Shown here piece after piece: positions 23,358 to 24,533 of a stretch of 24,533 bases of DNA. The DNA comes from Clostridiales bacterium. Its GTDB lineage: Bacteria > Bacillota > Clostridia > Oscillospirales > Oscillospiraceae. How positions within the stretch are numbered: position 1 is the first letter of the stretch; the number at the start of each line of letters is the position of its first letter. The notes beneath the pieces are model-generated. The model did no database searches and was not told the origin of the DNA. It worked only from the letters and a program-made list of their open reading frames with translations. A program made the translations under genes and the position numbers. The stretch spans positions 1-24,533 of the forward strand of contig JAJBTD010000144.1 in the NCBI GenBank assembly GCA_020861055.1, given 5' to 3'.

Positions 23358-24533
23358 CTAAATCTGCTTACCCATTTTTCTTGCTTCTTCCACCAGCCTC
23401 TGGTAGTTCTTTGATTCAGAATTTTTCATTCTGCGAAATCCCCCAAACGACTTTGGGCATATCGATGGAAGATTTGTTTCTAACCAGCGAAAGCTTCTTA
23501 AATCCGCATCTCTTTCTTTCTCATACCTTATTAAAGATTCATCTTTATACACAGCAAGTGGATTGCCTTTATCATCTGTTCGAAGTGTTGTCTTTGCTTG
23601 TTGCAGGACGAACAAACCATTTATACGTGAAAAACAGAATATCCATCCATCGGCCGTGCCATAAGAACTAGAACGATTCCAGATTGATACATCTGCTTTT
23701 TCAATTTTACCCTCTACACCATAATAGATTTTCCCCGTGGCCGAATAATTACGACTATCATACTTTGACACAAACTGGAGATGATATGGATAAGCAGACA
23801 CCTTTCCTTCAAAAGTATATGGTTCACACACAATTATTGTATAACCGTAGTCCTTATCTTGTTCATGAAATGCAATCCTGTGAACATCAATATAAAATTC
23901 TTTTGATAATAGAGGGATTCTGTCTCTATATGAATCAATAAGCTTATTTAGCCAAATCAAGTCACGCTTAGCTGTCTGTGTATTTCGTGAGTTCAACTTC
24001 ATAAATGCATACGGATGTGCATGCTGCTCCATTGACTTGTATATAGGGCAGTCTAAGTCATATTTCGTGCTTGTAAATTGGGCCATATCTATCTGTGCAA
24101 CCCGACGCACCATTATACGTTCTTTTTCAACATAATTCAATTTAGCTGAATGCTCTATAATTTCGGGTGAAGGTCTTTTGACCACAATCTCAGGTATAAC
24201 ATATTGGTCATAAAGATTATCTAGGTCATCGTATAGATTCTGAACTTTTTTATAATTCTTTTTAGTAAAAAGCTCTCCTGTGTAATGTGGGGACATCTTG
24301 TCCCCTTTCCAAAAAGTGTGCGCACAATCAAACGCACTTATAAGAGCAATTAAAAACTTCTCATAGTGCTGATATTTCTGCTCTGTACCGCGTATTGTGG
24401 ACAATACACTTTTTTCCCGTGTTATGGCTCTATTTATAAATTCATCAACGGTTTCTTCTATTTCACTTATAATCTTCCTGTAATACTTGGAGGGAGTTGG
24501 AGATTCAAAAATTCCATATTCTTCATATTGCAT
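23358..24533 (-). CDS. AT-rich gene of unknown function, possibly extending past the window
   Basis: 391 residues are visible and I do not recognise a family. The first Met lies on the last bases of the window, so the true start may be further right. The protein seems soluble: no signal peptide or membrane span. The N-terminal 120 residues look helical and charged (YYRKIISEIEETVDEFINRA, EQKYQHYEKFLIALISAFDC). The middle (about 215-320) alternates beta-type stretches (YGYTIIVCEPYTFEG, GWIFCFSRINGLFVLQQ). The C-terminus is basic (GGFRRMKNSESKNYQR). Two counted lines are 30-40% GC, against about 70% in a carB line, and codon use is AT-biased. The gene ends 56 bases from greA on the same strand. 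It is probably acquired DNA; a defence or mobile-element role is possible but not supported by any motif. Confidence 0.7.
   Translation of the reverse strand: MQYEEYGIFESPTPSKYYRKIISEIEETVDEFINRAITREKSVLSTIRGTEQKYQHYEKFLIALISAFDCAHTFWKGDKMSPHYTGELFTKKNYKKVQNLYDDLDNLYDQYVIPEIVVKRPSPEIIEHSAKLNYVEKERIMVRRVAQIDMAQFTSTKYDLDCPIYKSMEQHAHPYAFMKLNSRNTQTAKRDLIWLNKLIDSYRDRIPLLSKEFYIDVHRIAFHEQDKDYGYTIIVCEPYTFEGKVSAYPYHLQFVSKYDSRNYSATGKIYYGVEGKIEKADVSIWNRSSSYGTADGWIFCFSRINGLFVLQQAKTTLRTDDKGNPLAVYKDESLIRYEKERDADLRSFRWLETNLPSICPKSFGGFRRMKNSESKNYQRLVEEARKMGKQI

Overview
The window looks like chromosomal DNA of a spore-forming, GC-rich Clostridia species, probably of the Oscillospiraceae/Flavonifractor type. 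This rests on the endospore genes dpaA-dpaB and spoIIGA-sigE-sigG, on high GC (one carB stretch I counted is about 70%), on GGAGG-type ribosome sites and on frequent TTG starts. The species call is inference; no rRNA gene is present to test it.

Layout. (1) 1-2190, minus strand: half of a split TSUP transporter, behind a membrane-anchored SurA/PrsA-like foldase with its own sigma-A promoter and terminator. (2) 2280-4963, plus strand: dpaAB, which make the spore-core solute dipicolinic acid in the mother cell, then a family 2 glycosyltransferase. (3) 5059-7712, plus strand: the spoIIGA-sigE-sigG block. SpoIIGA activates pro-SigE in the mother cell and SigG takes over late forespore transcription. 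The sigG leader carries a SigF-type promoter inside a hairpin that also covers its ribosome site. (4) 7743-13132, minus strand: tatD, a TatD-associated radical SAM gene and a large secreted protein with eight fibronectin-III-like repeats and an L,D-transpeptidase-like end whose active-site motif is eroded. (5) 13268-16763: a lipoprotein amidase (plus), then a YihY/BrkB membrane protein, rpsT and a HAD-IIA phosphatase (minus), each with a recognisable sigma-A promoter. (6) 16977-21534, minus strand: carA-carB with a leader holding a terminator and a competing pairing. (7) 21615-22789, plus strand: a DUF421-DUF4363 pair. (8) 22764-23301: a greA-family gene (minus). (9) 23358 to the right edge: an AT-rich unknown gene that looks foreign to the rest.

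Three threads run through the window: sporulation control and spore maturation (dpaAB, spoIIGA, sigE, sigG), cell envelope work (foldase, amidase, Fn3/LDT-like protein, glycosyltransferase, YihY), and housekeeping (carAB, rpsT, greA, tatD, HAD). I see no CRISPR array, rRNA, tRNA, insertion sequence or phage gene. The strongest items for a second look are the sigG leader, the degenerate L,D-transpeptidase domain, the carA leader and the AT-rich gene at the right end.
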